DNA from: CAVPMN01 sp963706425 | GTDB taxonomy: Bacteria > Actinomycetota > Acidimicrobiia > Acidimicrobiales > Acidimicrobilacustridaceae | Reading direction: 5' to 3' | Assembly: GCA_963706425.1 (NCBI GenBank) | Contig: CAVPMN010000001.1 | Location: forward strand, 186,001-250,000 | DNA: 64,000 nt | In this document: positions 1-9,856 of the stretch, piece after piece | Position numbering within the stretch: position 1 is the stretch's first letter | How the letters are laid out: each line of letters begins with the position of its first letter | The notes under the pieces: generated by a model | Told to the model about the DNA's origin: nothing | The model's input: the letters and a program-made list of their open reading frames with translations, nothing else | Database searches by the model: none | Translations under genes and position numbers: made by a program

Positions 1-680
1 TCGAAACGCTCGCCGGCTCCCGCTCGAACCCATTCGACCTTCTCGTCGATGCGGGTCGCCATGGCGTCCTGGGCGGCGGCCGTGTCGATCTCGCCCGAGT
101 GGATCGACGCGTTGACCCCGACGATGTCGGCCTCGGCTCCGGCGAAGCCGAGCACGCGCCGGGCGCCGCCGCCGATGAGGATCGGCGGACCGCTCGGGCT
201 GACCGGCTTGGGCATGCCGTCGAGGTCGGTGATCCGGTAGTGCTCGCCGTCGAACGTGACCGCCTGGTCGGAGAACAGCCCCTTCAGCACGCGCGTGTGC
301 TCGATCATGCGCGACACCCGCACACCGGGCGGATCCATCGGGATGCCCGACCGTTCGTAGTCGAGCCGCTTCCATCCGGCACCGAGGCCGACCTCGAGCC
401 GGCCTCCCGAGATCTGGTCGATGGTGGCCAACTCGCGGGCCAACACGGCCGGATGGCGGAAGTCGCAGTCGAACACGAGCGCACCGACGATGAGCGTCGA
501 CGTCACCGCCGCGGCCGACGCCATGGCCGCGATCGGCCCGGGACCCTCGTCGAAGTGATCGGGCACGAACAGCGTGCTGTAGCCCGCGGCCTCGATCTCC
601 CTGACGCTGTCGAGCCAGGTGTGACCGGGGAGTGGAGCGTGCAACTCGGCGGCGAAACGGAGACGACGGGGATGGGCCAT
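1..680 (-). CDS. LLM-class F420-dependent oxidoreductase (3' end outside window)
   Basis: The first 226 residues are visible; the stop lies beyond base 1. The ATG at 680 opens MAHPRRLRFAAELHAPLPG, followed by the luciferase-like TIM-barrel pattern: LFVPDHFDEGPGPIAAMA, an ISGGRLEVGLGAGW motif, and GPPILIGGGARRVLGFAGAEAD. These fit the luciferase-like monooxygenase family, F420-dependent branch (the TIGR03621-like group). Such enzymes act in the cytosol and use reduced F420 or FMN; the substrate cannot be read from sequence. F420 genes elsewhere in the window (fbiA, fbiB) support the F420 assignment. It is divergent from the acetyl-CoA synthetase operon, with 87 bases between the starts. Confidence 0.85.
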   Translation of the reverse strand, partial: MAHPRRLRFAAELHAPLPGHTWLDSVREIEAAGYSTLFVPDHFDEGPGPIAAMASAAAVTSTLIVGALVFDCDFRHPAVLARELATIDQISGGRLEVGLGAGWKRLDYERSGIPMDPPGVRVSRMIEHTRVLKGLFSDQAVTFDGEHYRITDLDGMPKPVSPSGPPILIGGGARRVLGFAGAEADIVGVNASIHSGEIDTAAAQDAMATRIDEKVEWVRAGAGERF

Positions 681-767
681 GCCCACTTGTCTACTAAACG
701 GGTTCACCGCCGTCCCGAGACGGCCGGGGACCTTCGACCCTTGCCCGAGGCCAGGCAGGCGGCTTCA

Positions 768-2563
<1,796 letters not shown>

Positions 2564-2567
<4 letters not shown>

Positions 2568-3541
2568 GCCCACCAGTCGACGCCGAGCACGGGCGCGAGC
2601 TCCTGCGCATGATGTTGCAGATCCGCCGGTTCGAGGAGCGGTGCGTCGAGCTCTACAGCGCGGAACAGATCAGAGGGTTCCTGCACCTCTACATCGGCGA
2701 GGAGGCCGTGGCCGTGGGCGTCGAGCAGGCCCTCGAGCCCGACGACGCCGTCGTCTCCACCTACCGCGAGCACGGTCACGCACTGGCTCGCGGCGTGGCG
2801 CCCGACCGGCTCATGGCCGAACTGTTCGGAAAAGTCGAGGGCTGCAGCGGCGGGCGAGGAGGCTCGATGCACCTCTTCGACGCCGCCACCCGCTTCTACG
2901 GTGGCAACGCCATCGTCGCCGGCGGGCTCCCCCTGGCAGTCGGGCTGGCGCTCGCCGACCACCTCGGCGGCCGTCGGCGGGTCACTGCCTGCTACTTCGG
3001 CGAGGGTGCGGTGGCCGAGGGGGAGTTCCACGAGTCGATGAACCTGGCCGCGCTGTGGAACCTGCCGGTGCTCTTCTGCTGCGAGAACAACCTCTACGCG
3101 ATGGGTACGGCACTCGGTCGCTCCGAGTCGCAAACCGAGCTCACCCTGAAGGCGGCCAGCTACCAGATGGCCGCCTGGTCGGTCGACGGCATGGACGTCC
3201 TCGAGGTCGAACGGGCCGCCCGGGCCGCGGTCGACGGCATCCGCAACGGCGGCGGGCCGCATTTCCTCGAGCTGCGCACCTATCGGTTCCGGGCCCACTC
3301 CATGTACGACCCGGAGCGCTATCGCGAGAAGGCCGAGGTCGAGGTGTGGAGGGAGCGCGACCCGATCGACCACCTCGTCGAGGTGCTGCGCGCCCAGGGC
3401 TTCATCGACGACGAGGCGCTCGCAGCGCTCGAGCAGGCGATCGGCGCCGAGATCGACCAGGCCATCGCGTTCGCGGAGGCGGGCACCCTCGAGCCGATCG
3501 ACCATCTCACCCGGTTCGTCGTGAGTGAGCCCAGCTCGTGA
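2564..3541 (+). CDS. 2-oxoacid (pyruvate-type) dehydrogenase E1, alpha subunit
   Basis: 325 residues, the usual length for the alpha chain of a heterotetrameric thiamine-diphosphate E1. YREHGHALARGV and GCSGGRGGSMHLFD are typical of the pyruvate/acetoin branch. The ThDP/Mg motif, normally GDG followed about 30 residues later by NN, reads GEG near residue 146 and ENN near 174, so the usual Mg-binding Asp is Glu. It would decarboxylate a 2-oxoacid, probably pyruvate, and pass the acyl group to the lipoyl arm of the E2 encoded downstream. It starts within the ATGA overlap with acsA and overlaps the E1beta start by four bases. Acetoin or branched-chain 2-oxoacids are alternative substrates. Confidence 0.88.
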
Positions 3542-4518
3542 CCACCACGTACCGGGAGGCGATCCGCGCGGCCCTGCGTGACGCGCTGGCCTCCGACGAG
3601 CGGGTCTTCCTCATGGGCGAGGACATCGCCGCCTACGGCGGGTGCTTCGCCGTGACGCTCGGTCTCGTCGAGGAGTTCGGGCCGGAGCGCGTGCGTGACA
3701 CGCCGTTGTCCGAGTCGGTGATCGTCGGTGCCGGTATCGGAGCGGCCCTCGGCGGCCTGCGTCCGATCGTCGAGATCATGACCGTCAACTTCAGCCTGCT
3801 CGCACTCGACCAGATCATGAACACGGCGGCCGCGATCCAGCACATGTCCGGCGGGCAGTTCAACGTGCCGCTCGTCATCCGCATGGCCACCGGGGCCGGA
3901 CGACAACTGGCGGCTCAGCACTCACACAGCCTCGAGGGCTGGTACGCGCACATCCCGGGCCTGCGCATCGTCGCCCCCGCCACCATCGCCGACGCTCGCG
4001 GCATGCTCACGACCGCGCTGGCGTGCCCTGATCCCGTGCTCGTGTTCGAGCACGCCAGCCTCTACAACATGAAGGGCGAGCTGGCCGACGACGCCGGCGC
4101 GGTCGACATCGACCGAGCCGTCGTGCGCCGCCCGGGCGCCGATGTCACTCTCATCACCTACGGAGCAAGCCTCCACGAGACCCTCGACGCGGCCGAGGAG
4201 CTCGCCGCGCAGGGCGTCGGCGCCGAGGTGATCGACCTGCGCACCCTGCGCCCACTCGACGACACCACCTTCTGCGACTCCGTGCGCAAGACCCATCGCG
4301 CGGTGGTCATCGACGAAGGCTGGCGCAGCGGCAGCCTCTCTGCCGAGGTGAGCGCCCGACTCGTCGAGCAGGCCTTCTGGGACCTCGATGCACCGATCGC
4401 GCGCGTGTGCTCTGCGGAGGTGCCCATCCCCTACCCGCGCCATCTCGAGGCGGCCGCCCTCCCCAACCGGGCCGCCATCGTGGACGCCGCGCTCGAGGTG
4501 GTGGGCCGCCGTGGGTGA
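3538..4518 (+). CDS. 2-oxoacid (pyruvate-type) dehydrogenase E1, beta subunit
   Basis: 326 residues with the transketolase pyrimidine-binding domain first (FLMGEDIAAYGGCFAVT, then RVRDTPLSESVIVGAGIGAA) and the C-terminal transketolase domain after it (VTLITYGASLHETLDAAEEL, VIDLRTLRPLD). This is the complete beta chain pairing with the E1alpha just upstream. The GTG start at 3538 sits in a GTGA overlap with the E1alpha stop, and the gene overlaps the E2 start by eight bases, so translation is probably coupled. Active-site histidine candidates lie in QHSHSLEGWYAHIPGL. Confidence 0.9.
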   Translation: MTTTYREAIRAALRDALASDERVFLMGEDIAAYGGCFAVTLGLVEEFGPERVRDTPLSESVIVGAGIGAALGGLRPIVEIMTVNFSLLALDQIMNTAAAIQHMSGGQFNVPLVIRMATGAGRQLAAQHSHSLEGWYAHIPGLRIVAPATIADARGMLTTALACPDPVLVFEHASLYNMKGELADDAGAVDIDRAVVRRPGADVTLITYGASLHETLDAAEELAAQGVGAEVIDLRTLRPLDDTTFCDSVRKTHRAVVIDEGWRSGSLSAEVSARLVEQAFWDLDAPIARVCSAEVPIPYPRHLEAAALPNRAAIVDAALEVVGRRG

Positions 4519-5839
4519 GTTCCGCATGCCCTCCCTGGGTGCCGACATGGAGACGGGCACGCTGGTCGAGTGGCGGGTCCGCCCCGGCGATGTCGTGCAC
4601 CGCGGCGACATCGTGGCGGTCGTCGACACCGAGAAGTCGACCATCGAGGTCGAGGTGTTCGAAGACGGCGTGGTCGAGCAACTGCTCGCCTCGCCGGGCG
4701 ACACGGCGGCCGTCGGCACACCGTTGGCCGTCATCGGCGCGGAAGGAGCGCACGAGACGGCGGCCGCCGAGCCTGTCCAGCCCGCCGAATCTCCCCAGCC
4801 CGCCACACCCGCCCCGCCGGCGCCGGCCGAGCACCCGCGTGTCGAGCCGGCGCGCTCCGAGCCGGCACCGCCGCACGTCACCTCGCCCCTGGTGCGCCAT
4901 CTGGCCGAGCACCTCGACGTCGACCTGGCCGCCGTCACACCGAGCGGACCGGGCGGTCACGTCACCAGGGCCGACGTCGAGCGAGCGCACCACGAGGGCC
5001 GGGCCCGGGTGTCGCCGCGCGCCCGCCGGCTGGCCGCCGATCGAGGGATCTCGCTCACCGACATCGCCGGCACCGGCTCCGGCGGCGCGGTGACCGGCGA
5101 CGACGTGCTGGCCGTGTCCACGGAGCCGGCCGCGACGTCGACAACGACGACGACGGTCCCCTCGTCGGCCGACCCCGTGGCGGCGCGCCGGGCCGCCATC
5201 GGCGCCCTGATGAGTCGCTCGAAGCGCGAGATCCCTCACTACTACGTCACCACCACCATCGACTTCACCGCGGCGAGCGAGTGGCTGACCGAGATCAACA
5301 CCGACCGCCCGGTGGCCGAGCGACTGCTGCCCGCCGTGCTGCTCCTGAAGGCCACCGCCCGAGCGGCGCGAGAGGTGCCGGTCATGAACGGCCACTACCT
5401 CGACGGCCAGTTCCGGCCCAGCACCGACGTCGAGCTCGGCGTGGCGATCAGCCTGCGGACTGGAGGCCTGGTCGCGCCGGTGCTCCACCAGGCCGACCTC
5501 ACGCCCACCGAGGCCCTCATGGTCGAGCTACGCGACCTGGTCGCCCGCGCCCGGGGCCTGCGCCTGCGAGGCAGCGACGTGGCCGAGCCGTCGATCACGG
5601 TCACCAACCTCGGCGACCAGGGCGTCGAGATGGTGCTGCCGGTGATCTACCCGCCCCAGGTGGCGATGGTGGGCTTCGGCAAGGTGCTCGAACGGCCGTG
5701 GGCGGTCGACGGCATGCTCGCCGTGCGGCCCCTGGTCTCGGCGAGTGTGGCGGCCGATCATCGGGCGAACGACGGCCACGACGGCGCCCGCTTCCTCGCG
5801 ACCATCGACCGGCTCCTCCAGGATCCTCACCGACTCTGA
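4511..5839 (+). CDS. Dihydrolipoamide acyltransferase (E2) with two subunit-binding domains
   Basis: 442 residues from the GTG at 4511 (GEFRMPSLGADMETG). An N-terminal lipoyl domain carries the lipoylated lysine at about K42 in DTEKSTIEVE. A Pro/Ala linker is followed by two copies of the peripheral subunit-binding domain, about residues 122-158 (ending SGPGGHVTRADV) and 166-201 (ending GSGGAVTGDDV). The catalytic 2-oxoacid acyltransferase domain fills about 225-440 and ends with the HRxxDG active-site motif as HRANDG near 417. The enzyme transfers the acyl group from lipoamide to CoA. No E3 (dihydrolipoamide dehydrogenase) gene is in the cluster, so E3 must be shared with another complex. 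Confidence 0.9.
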   Translation: MGEFRMPSLGADMETGTLVEWRVRPGDVVHRGDIVAVVDTEKSTIEVEVFEDGVVEQLLASPGDTAAVGTPLAVIGAEGAHETAAAEPVQPAESPQPATPAPPAPAEHPRVEPARSEPAPPHVTSPLVRHLAEHLDVDLAAVTPSGPGGHVTRADVERAHHEGRARVSPRARRLAADRGISLTDIAGTGSGGAVTGDDVLAVSTEPAATSTTTTTVPSSADPVAARRAAIGALMSRSKREIPHYYVTTTIDFTAASEWLTEINTDRPVAERLLPAVLLLKATARAAREVPVMNGHYLDGQFRPSTDVELGVAISLRTGGLVAPVLHQADLTPTEALMVELRDLVARARGLRLRGSDVAEPSITVTNLGDQGVEMVLPVIYPPQVAMVGFGKVLERPWAVDGMLAVRPLVSASVAADHRANDGHDGARFLATIDRLLQDPHRL

Positions 5840-5856
5840 TCGAAAGCGACCCACTC

Positions 5857-6099
5857 ATGGACATCGCCCAGGCCCGCCAGACCATCGCCGCCGCCGTCGC
5901 CCAGGTCGCGCCCGAGATCGACCTCGACTCGATCGATCCCGACACCGAGCTGCAGCTCGAGGCCGACCTCGACTCGATGGACTTCCTCAACGTGGTCGCC
6001 GGCGTGGCCCAGCAGGTGGGTCACGACATCCCCGAACACGATTTCGGCCGGTTGGCGACCCTCAACGGGTTCGCCGCCTATCTGGTGGAGACGGCGTGA
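5857..6099 (+). CDS. Acyl carrier protein, last gene of the dehydrogenase operon
   Basis: 80 residues, a typical free-standing acyl carrier protein. The 4'-phosphopantetheine attachment site is Ser40 in the motif LDSMDFL, in place of the common DSL. An acidic helix (DPDTELQLEADLDS) precedes it, as in carrier proteins. It starts 17 bases after the E2 stop and reads the same way, so it most likely belongs to the same transcript. A carrier protein next to E1/E2 suggests the acyl group may be passed to, or loaded from, a pantetheine arm; this is inference. No ketosynthase or fatty-acid gene lies nearby. Confidence 0.85.
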   Translation: MDIAQARQTIAAAVAQVAPEIDLDSIDPDTELQLEADLDSMDFLNVVAGVAQQVGHDIPEHDFGRLATLNGFAAYLVETA

Positions 6100-6115
6100 C
6101 GACCGATGAGACCGG

Positions 6116-7315
6116 TCAGTCGGACGTGACCAGCGTGGCGAGGAAGCGGCCCGACAGCGACGCCGGATCGGCGTCGGCGAGCGCGTCGAGCTCGGCAGCG
6201 GGCGCACCCGACAACAGCGACAACCCAGCCTCGAGGTAGCGGCGGGCGGGATCGTCAGCCGGCAGGCGAGCGATGACGGGGCCGGCCGCGTCGGCGTCGC
6301 CGCGCTGCAGCCACGCCCAGGCCTCGAGCTCGTCGGCCCGAGCCTCCTGGTCGGCGGTGAGGCCGTGACCCCGGACGCGGTCGACGGCGATGAGCGCCAG
6401 CTCGGGCTCGCAGGCGAGCACCGCCTTGATGGCCGAGCCGACCTCCTCGTCGAGGCTGCGTCGGCCTGGGATCGCCGGGCGCTGGCGGGGCGGTTGGGCG
6501 GTGGCCGGCGGCGCACCCGAGGGGGCCAGGGAAGGCGCCGTGGGTGGCGTGACCGGCACCGGCCGGCTGAGCGGCGGGGCCGACGGGCCGGGCGACGGTT
6601 GCGATGGGGGAAGGGCCGGATTCGACGGCTCCGACGCCGCGTGCACGGCCGCGCGCTTCGGCGTGCGGGCCGGACGCACCACCTTCCAGGGAGCGCGCCG
6701 GGTGAGGGCCTGGATGTTGAGGAACACGAACACCGCACCCAGCGCGGCTGCGAAGTACATGCCGTAGCGGATGGCCAGCAGGGCGCCGCCCACGCCGACG
6801 AGGACGGAGATCACGTTGACGGCCCGGGTGGCGTCGCGCTTGGTGACCAGGGAGAGCAGCGAAACGAGCGCGTGACCCCCGTCGAGCGGGAGGATGGGCA
6901 ACAGGTTGAGGATGGCCCACCCGACGTTGACCCAGATCGCCATGGCCAGCACCGACTCGGCGGTCGAGCCGGTGACGGCCCCCGAGTAGGCCAGGGCCAC
7001 CAGCGGCACGCCCACCAACAGGTTGATGCCCGGCCCGGCGAGCGAGACGGCCAGGTCGCGGCCGACCGGCAGGGACTTGCCGAAGGTGAGCCCCCCGAAG
7101 CTGTGCAAGACGATGGAGGCGTCGGAGCCGGCCCTCCGGTACATGAACGCGTGGCCCAGCTCGTGCAGCAGCACCGAGACGAACACGATGGCGATCCACA
7201 CCACGATCAGCAGGATGTCCTGAAGACCCCATCCGAGCAGCGCAGCCATCAAGAAGAAGGTCGGCAGGACGCGCACGGGTACCCCGGCGATGGCGAAATC
7301 GAGGCCTCCCTGCAC
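6116..7315 (-). CDS. Site-2 protease family (M50) membrane metalloprotease with Pro-rich C-terminal extension
   Basis: About 399 residues from a GTG at 7315, where conserved sequence begins (QGGLDFAIAGVPVRVLPTFF); the frame is open further upstream without family similarity, so the start is uncertain. The zinc motif HELGH is at about residues 51-55 inside a transmembrane segment. A second motif, LPILPLDGGHAL, supplies the third metal ligand. Several hydrophobic segments follow, to about residue 210. Then comes a Pro/Ala/Ser linker and a helical C-terminal domain of about 120 residues that looks like short helical repeats. The family cleaves transmembrane substrates; no partner is evident here. 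Confidence 0.82.
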   Translation of the reverse strand: MQGGLDFAIAGVPVRVLPTFFLMAALLGWGLQDILLIVVWIAIVFVSVLLHELGHAFMYRRAGSDASIVLHSFGGLTFGKSLPVGRDLAVSLAGPGINLLVGVPLVALAYSGAVTGSTAESVLAMAIWVNVGWAILNLLPILPLDGGHALVSLLSLVTKRDATRAVNVISVLVGVGGALLAIRYGMYFAAALGAVFVFLNIQALTRRAPWKVVRPARTPKRAAVHAASEPSNPALPPSQPSPGPSAPPLSRPVPVTPPTAPSLAPSGAPPATAQPPRQRPAIPGRRSLDEEVGSAIKAVLACEPELALIAVDRVRGHGLTADQEARADELEAWAWLQRGDADAAGPVIARLPADDPARRYLEAGLSLLSGAPAAELDALADADPASLSGRFLATLVTSD

Positions 7316-7431
7316 GCAGAAGAGGGTATCGGACAGGCCACCACAGTTGGACGCCGCGCGGTCAGGACGGGAGCGGACACCCGGGCGCTCGGCTACCGTC
7401 GCCGTGCCGGGGACTGCCAGGGGAGGTCCGC

Positions 7432-8343
7432 ATGCCACTCGAGCCCGCAGCAGAGCTCGTCGTCAACCAGCTCGCGGGGGTCGGCGGACCGAAGCTCTAC
7501 GAGCTGTCGCCCGCCGAGGCCAGAGCCCAGTACGAGTCCTTGTGCCTGGCAGGGGCCACCCCCGGCGCCGAGGTCGCCACCGTCGAGCGACGGGAGCTGG
7601 CGGGGGTGCCCACCCACATCGTCACCCCCCTCGGCGAGCCCCCGTTCCCCGTGCTGTTGTGGCTGCACGGGGGCGGATGGGTCATCGGCGCCTCCGAACA
7701 GACCCTCTCGCTGTGCCGCGACTTGGCCGCCCAGGCCGGGTGTGTGGTGGTATCGGTCGACTACCGACTGGCGCCGGAGCATCCGTTTCCGGCGCCGCTC
7801 GACGACTGTGAGGCGGTCGCCGAGTGGGTGCTCGAGCACGCCGACCAGATCGGCGGCGATCCCGACCGCGTCGCCGTCGGCGGCGACTCCGCCGGCGGCA
7901 ACCTGGCCGCGGTGCTCGTTCAGGAGGTCGATGGGTTCGTGCACCAGTTGCTCGCCTATCCAGCGACCGATCTCACGTGTAGCCACGCCTCCTACGAGGA
8001 GAACGCCGAGGGCTACCTGCTCGAGGCCAAAGGCATGCACTGGTTCGTCGACCACTACACGGGCGAGGCCGACCGCAGCGATCCCCGCATCTCGCCGCTC
8101 TTCGCCGACCTCGACACCCTGGCCGACGTCCCTCCCGCGACGGTCTTCACCGCCGGCTATGACCCCCTGCGCGACGAGGGGATCGCCTACGCCGAGCGCC
8201 TGCGAGAGGCCGGGGTCAAGGTCGAGCACCTGCACTACGACGGCCAGATCCACCTGTTCCTCATCCTCGGGGCGTTCATCCCCACCGGAACCGAGGCGGT
8301 CTCCGCAGCGGCCACCCGGCTTCGTGCCGCGTTCGACACCTGA
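7432..8343 (+). CDS. Alpha/beta hydrolase, HSL-type esterase/lipase
   Basis: 303 residues. The oxyanion-hole motif HGGGW (about residue 80), the nucleophile motif GDSAGG (about 152-157), an acid in TAGYDPLRDEG and a histidine in DGQIHLF give the complete catalytic triad of the hormone-sensitive-lipase (bacterial family IV) esterases. It would hydrolyse short-chain esters in the cytosol, since no signal peptide is seen. It is divergent from the M50 protease gene and 15 bases upstream of a small membrane protein gene on the same strand. Confidence 0.88.
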   Translation: MPLEPAAELVVNQLAGVGGPKLYELSPAEARAQYESLCLAGATPGAEVATVERRELAGVPTHIVTPLGEPPFPVLLWLHGGGWVIGASEQTLSLCRDLAAQAGCVVVSVDYRLAPEHPFPAPLDDCEAVAEWVLEHADQIGGDPDRVAVGGDSAGGNLAAVLVQEVDGFVHQLLAYPATDLTCSHASYEENAEGYLLEAKGMHWFVDHYTGEADRSDPRISPLFADLDTLADVPPATVFTAGYDPLRDEGIAYAERLREAGVKVEHLHYDGQIHLFLILGAFIPTGTEAVSAAATRLRAAFDT

Positions 8344-8358
8344 CCTACCCTGACGAAC

Positions 8359-8682
8359 GTGCGTCGTGCGGTCGTCTCGTTGGTGCTGGTGCTCACACTC
8401 TGGGCCGCATTGCCTGCGCACCTCGCGCTGGCGCAGGACCCGCCGCCCGATCCATCGGCCGAGAGCGATCGAGGCACCGATGACCTCGACGTCGAGCGCT
8501 TCTCACGTCCACGTGAGGCCGACTCCAGTCCGGGGCGCGCCGCCGGCCTGCCCTTGGCGATCGCGGCGGTGGCCATCATGGGGGTGACCGTGGTGGTCGT
8601 CCTGCGGGCGCGAGGCGCCCGGCGCGCCCGCTCGGGCCAGACGACAGACGGTCAGTTCGCCGACGGGTCGGGCGGGCAGTAG
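8359..8682 (+). CDS. Small membrane-anchored or exported protein of unknown function
   Basis: 107 residues from a GTG start. It has a clear signal peptide (MRRAVVSLVLVLTLWAALP, then an ALAQ cleavage-like site), an acidic low-complexity middle, and one further hydrophobic segment (LPLAIAAVAIMGVTVVVVL) followed by Arg residues. This predicts a short extracellular segment held by a C-terminal anchor. No family was recognised. Its 3' end overlaps the convergent yqgE gene by 31 bases, so the exact C-terminus deserves caution. Confidence 0.55.
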   Translation: MRRAVVSLVLVLTLWAALPAHLALAQDPPPDPSAESDRGTDDLDVERFSRPREADSSPGRAAGLPLAIAAVAIMGVTVVVVLRARGARRARSGQTTDGQFADGSGGQ

Positions 8683-9218
8683 CTCAACAGCTGCAGATCG
8701 CCACCCTGACGACGCAGCACGGCAGCCCAGAGGTCGTCCGGGTCGGCGCTCAACACATCGTCGGGCACGGCGTCGAGGACCAGCCACGCATCGGCGCCGA
8801 GCTCGCCCTCGAGCTGCTCGGGTCCCCAGCCGGCATAGCCCGCGAAGATGCGCACCTTGTCGATGTCGGGCCCGAGGTCGTGTGGGTCGCGCGACAGGTC
8901 GAGCGTGCCGATCGAACCCATCACGGGGCTGAACCCGTCGGCGCTGTCGAGATCCTCGCCGGCGACGCTGGCGAGGCCGATGGCCGCGCCCTGCTCGACC
9001 GGACCGCCTACGAAAACGACGGGCGGCGACGCGGCGAGCCCGTCCCACTCGGGCAACGGCTCGAACACCGAGACCGCCGTGGGTCGGTTGAGCACCAGCC
9101 CCAAGGCACCTTCGTCGTTGTGCTCCAGGAGCAGCACCACCGTGCGCTCGAAGTTGGGGTCGCCGATGACGGGCGTGGCGACGAGCAGACGGCCCTTGAG
9201 GGAGGACTCGCTCATCAC
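8652..9218 (-). CDS. YqgE/AlgH family protein (UPF0301)
   Basis: 188 residues. The family pattern is complete: SLKGRLLVATPVIGDPNFER at the N-terminus, VVLLLEHNDEGALGLVLNRP, VFVGGPVEQ, and VRIFAGYAGWGPEQLEGEL. The biochemical role of this family is not settled; AlgH was first linked to alginate gene expression in Pseudomonas. ATG at 9218 or the next codon (9215) could start it. It is convergent with the small membrane protein gene. Confidence 0.9.
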   Translation of the reverse strand: MMSESSLKGRLLVATPVIGDPNFERTVVLLLEHNDEGALGLVLNRPTAVSVFEPLPEWDGLAASPPVVFVGGPVEQGAAIGLASVAGEDLDSADGFSPVMGSIGTLDLSRDPHDLGPDIDKVRIFAGYAGWGPEQLEGELGADAWLVLDAVPDDVLSADPDDLWAAVLRRQGGDLQLLSYCPPDPSAN

Positions 9219-9295
9219 CAGATCATGACACGGGGGCCCTGCCCGCGCGCCGGACCCTGCCCGGAAATCCCGGGAGGGCTCGAACGCTGAGAAGA

Positions 9296-9355
9296 TCGGC
9301 CGGCGCCAGTAGTGGTGGCGGGAGTGGGAGGGAGACCCTTACCGACGCCGGCCGA
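9296..9355. repeat. 10-bp inverted repeat between trxA end and yqgE start
   Basis: Bases 9296-9305 (tcggccggcg) are the exact reverse complement of 9346-9355, with a 40-base spacer. It lies just after the trxA stop (9361, minus strand) and upstream of yqgE. A terminator for trxA or a regulatory dyad are both possible; there is no T-run. Confidence 0.4.
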
Positions 9356-9360
9356 CGTCA

Positions 9361-9735
9361 TCAGGCGTCCGCGGCGGCCGCGTCTGCGGCCACCTGGCGC
9401 CGTACCTCATCCATGTCGATGGCCCGGACCTGGGCGACCAGATCGGTGAGGGCGTCCTCGCCGATGGCGCCCGGCTGGCTGTAGAGCACGACCTGGTCGC
9501 GCACCACCATCAGGGTGGGGATGGACTGGATCCGAAACGATCCGGCCAGCTCGGGCTGGGCCTCGGTGTCGACCTTGCCGAACACGATGTCGGGGTTCGC
9601 CTGAGCGACCTTCTCGTAGGTGGGCCCGAACCGCTGGCAAGGGCCACACCACGACGCCCAGAAGTCGATGAGGACGATCTCGTTGTCGGTGACCACCGAC
9701 TCGAAGGTGTCGCTGGTGAGCTCGACCGTTGCCAT
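9361..9735 (-). CDS. trxA: Thioredoxin
   Basis: 124 residues with the redox motif WCGPC at about 29-33 inside FWASWCGPCQRFGP and the cis-proline loop SIPTLMVV. It is a standard cytosolic thioredoxin with a short Ala-rich tail. It reduces protein disulfides using thioredoxin reductase, which is not in this window. A promoter of the thiol-stress sigma factor type lies 56-81 bases upstream of the start, so disulfide stress probably induces it. Confidence 0.93.
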   Translation of the reverse strand: MATVELTSDTFESVVTDNEIVLIDFWASWCGPCQRFGPTYEKVAQANPDIVFGKVDTEAQPELAGSFRIQSIPTLMVVRDQVVLYSQPGAIGEDALTDLVAQVRAIDMDEVRRQVAADAAAADA

Positions 9736-9790
9736 GCCTACTCCTCGTCTTGTCGGTCGGGCACCCTTCGGGTACCCCTATGGGTATGTC

Positions 9791-9816
9791 AACCCGATCG
9801 GTGTCCGACCTATTCC
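9791..9816 (-). promoter_or_regulatory. Sigma-R/SigH-type promoter of trxA
   Basis: Read on the minus strand, GGAAT (9816-9812) is followed after exactly 18 bases by GTT (9793-9791). GGAAT-N18/19-GTT is the established consensus of the thiol-stress ECF sigma factors SigR (Streptomyces) and SigH (mycobacteria). Thioredoxin genes are classic members of that regulon. The element ends 55 bases before the trxA start codon. Confidence 0.7.
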
Positions 9817-9856
9817 GACGCCCTACCCAGACGACGCGGGGGCTACCCGCGCCCGG

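Noticed and set aside
99..767. N-terminal extension of the acetyl-CoA synthetase frame
   Set aside because: The frame is open only because it runs antisense to the LLM oxidoreductase; family similarity begins after the GTG at 768.
9260..9274. Small CCCGG/CCGGG hairpin upstream of yqgE
   Set aside because: A 5-bp stem is expected by chance in DNA of this GC content.
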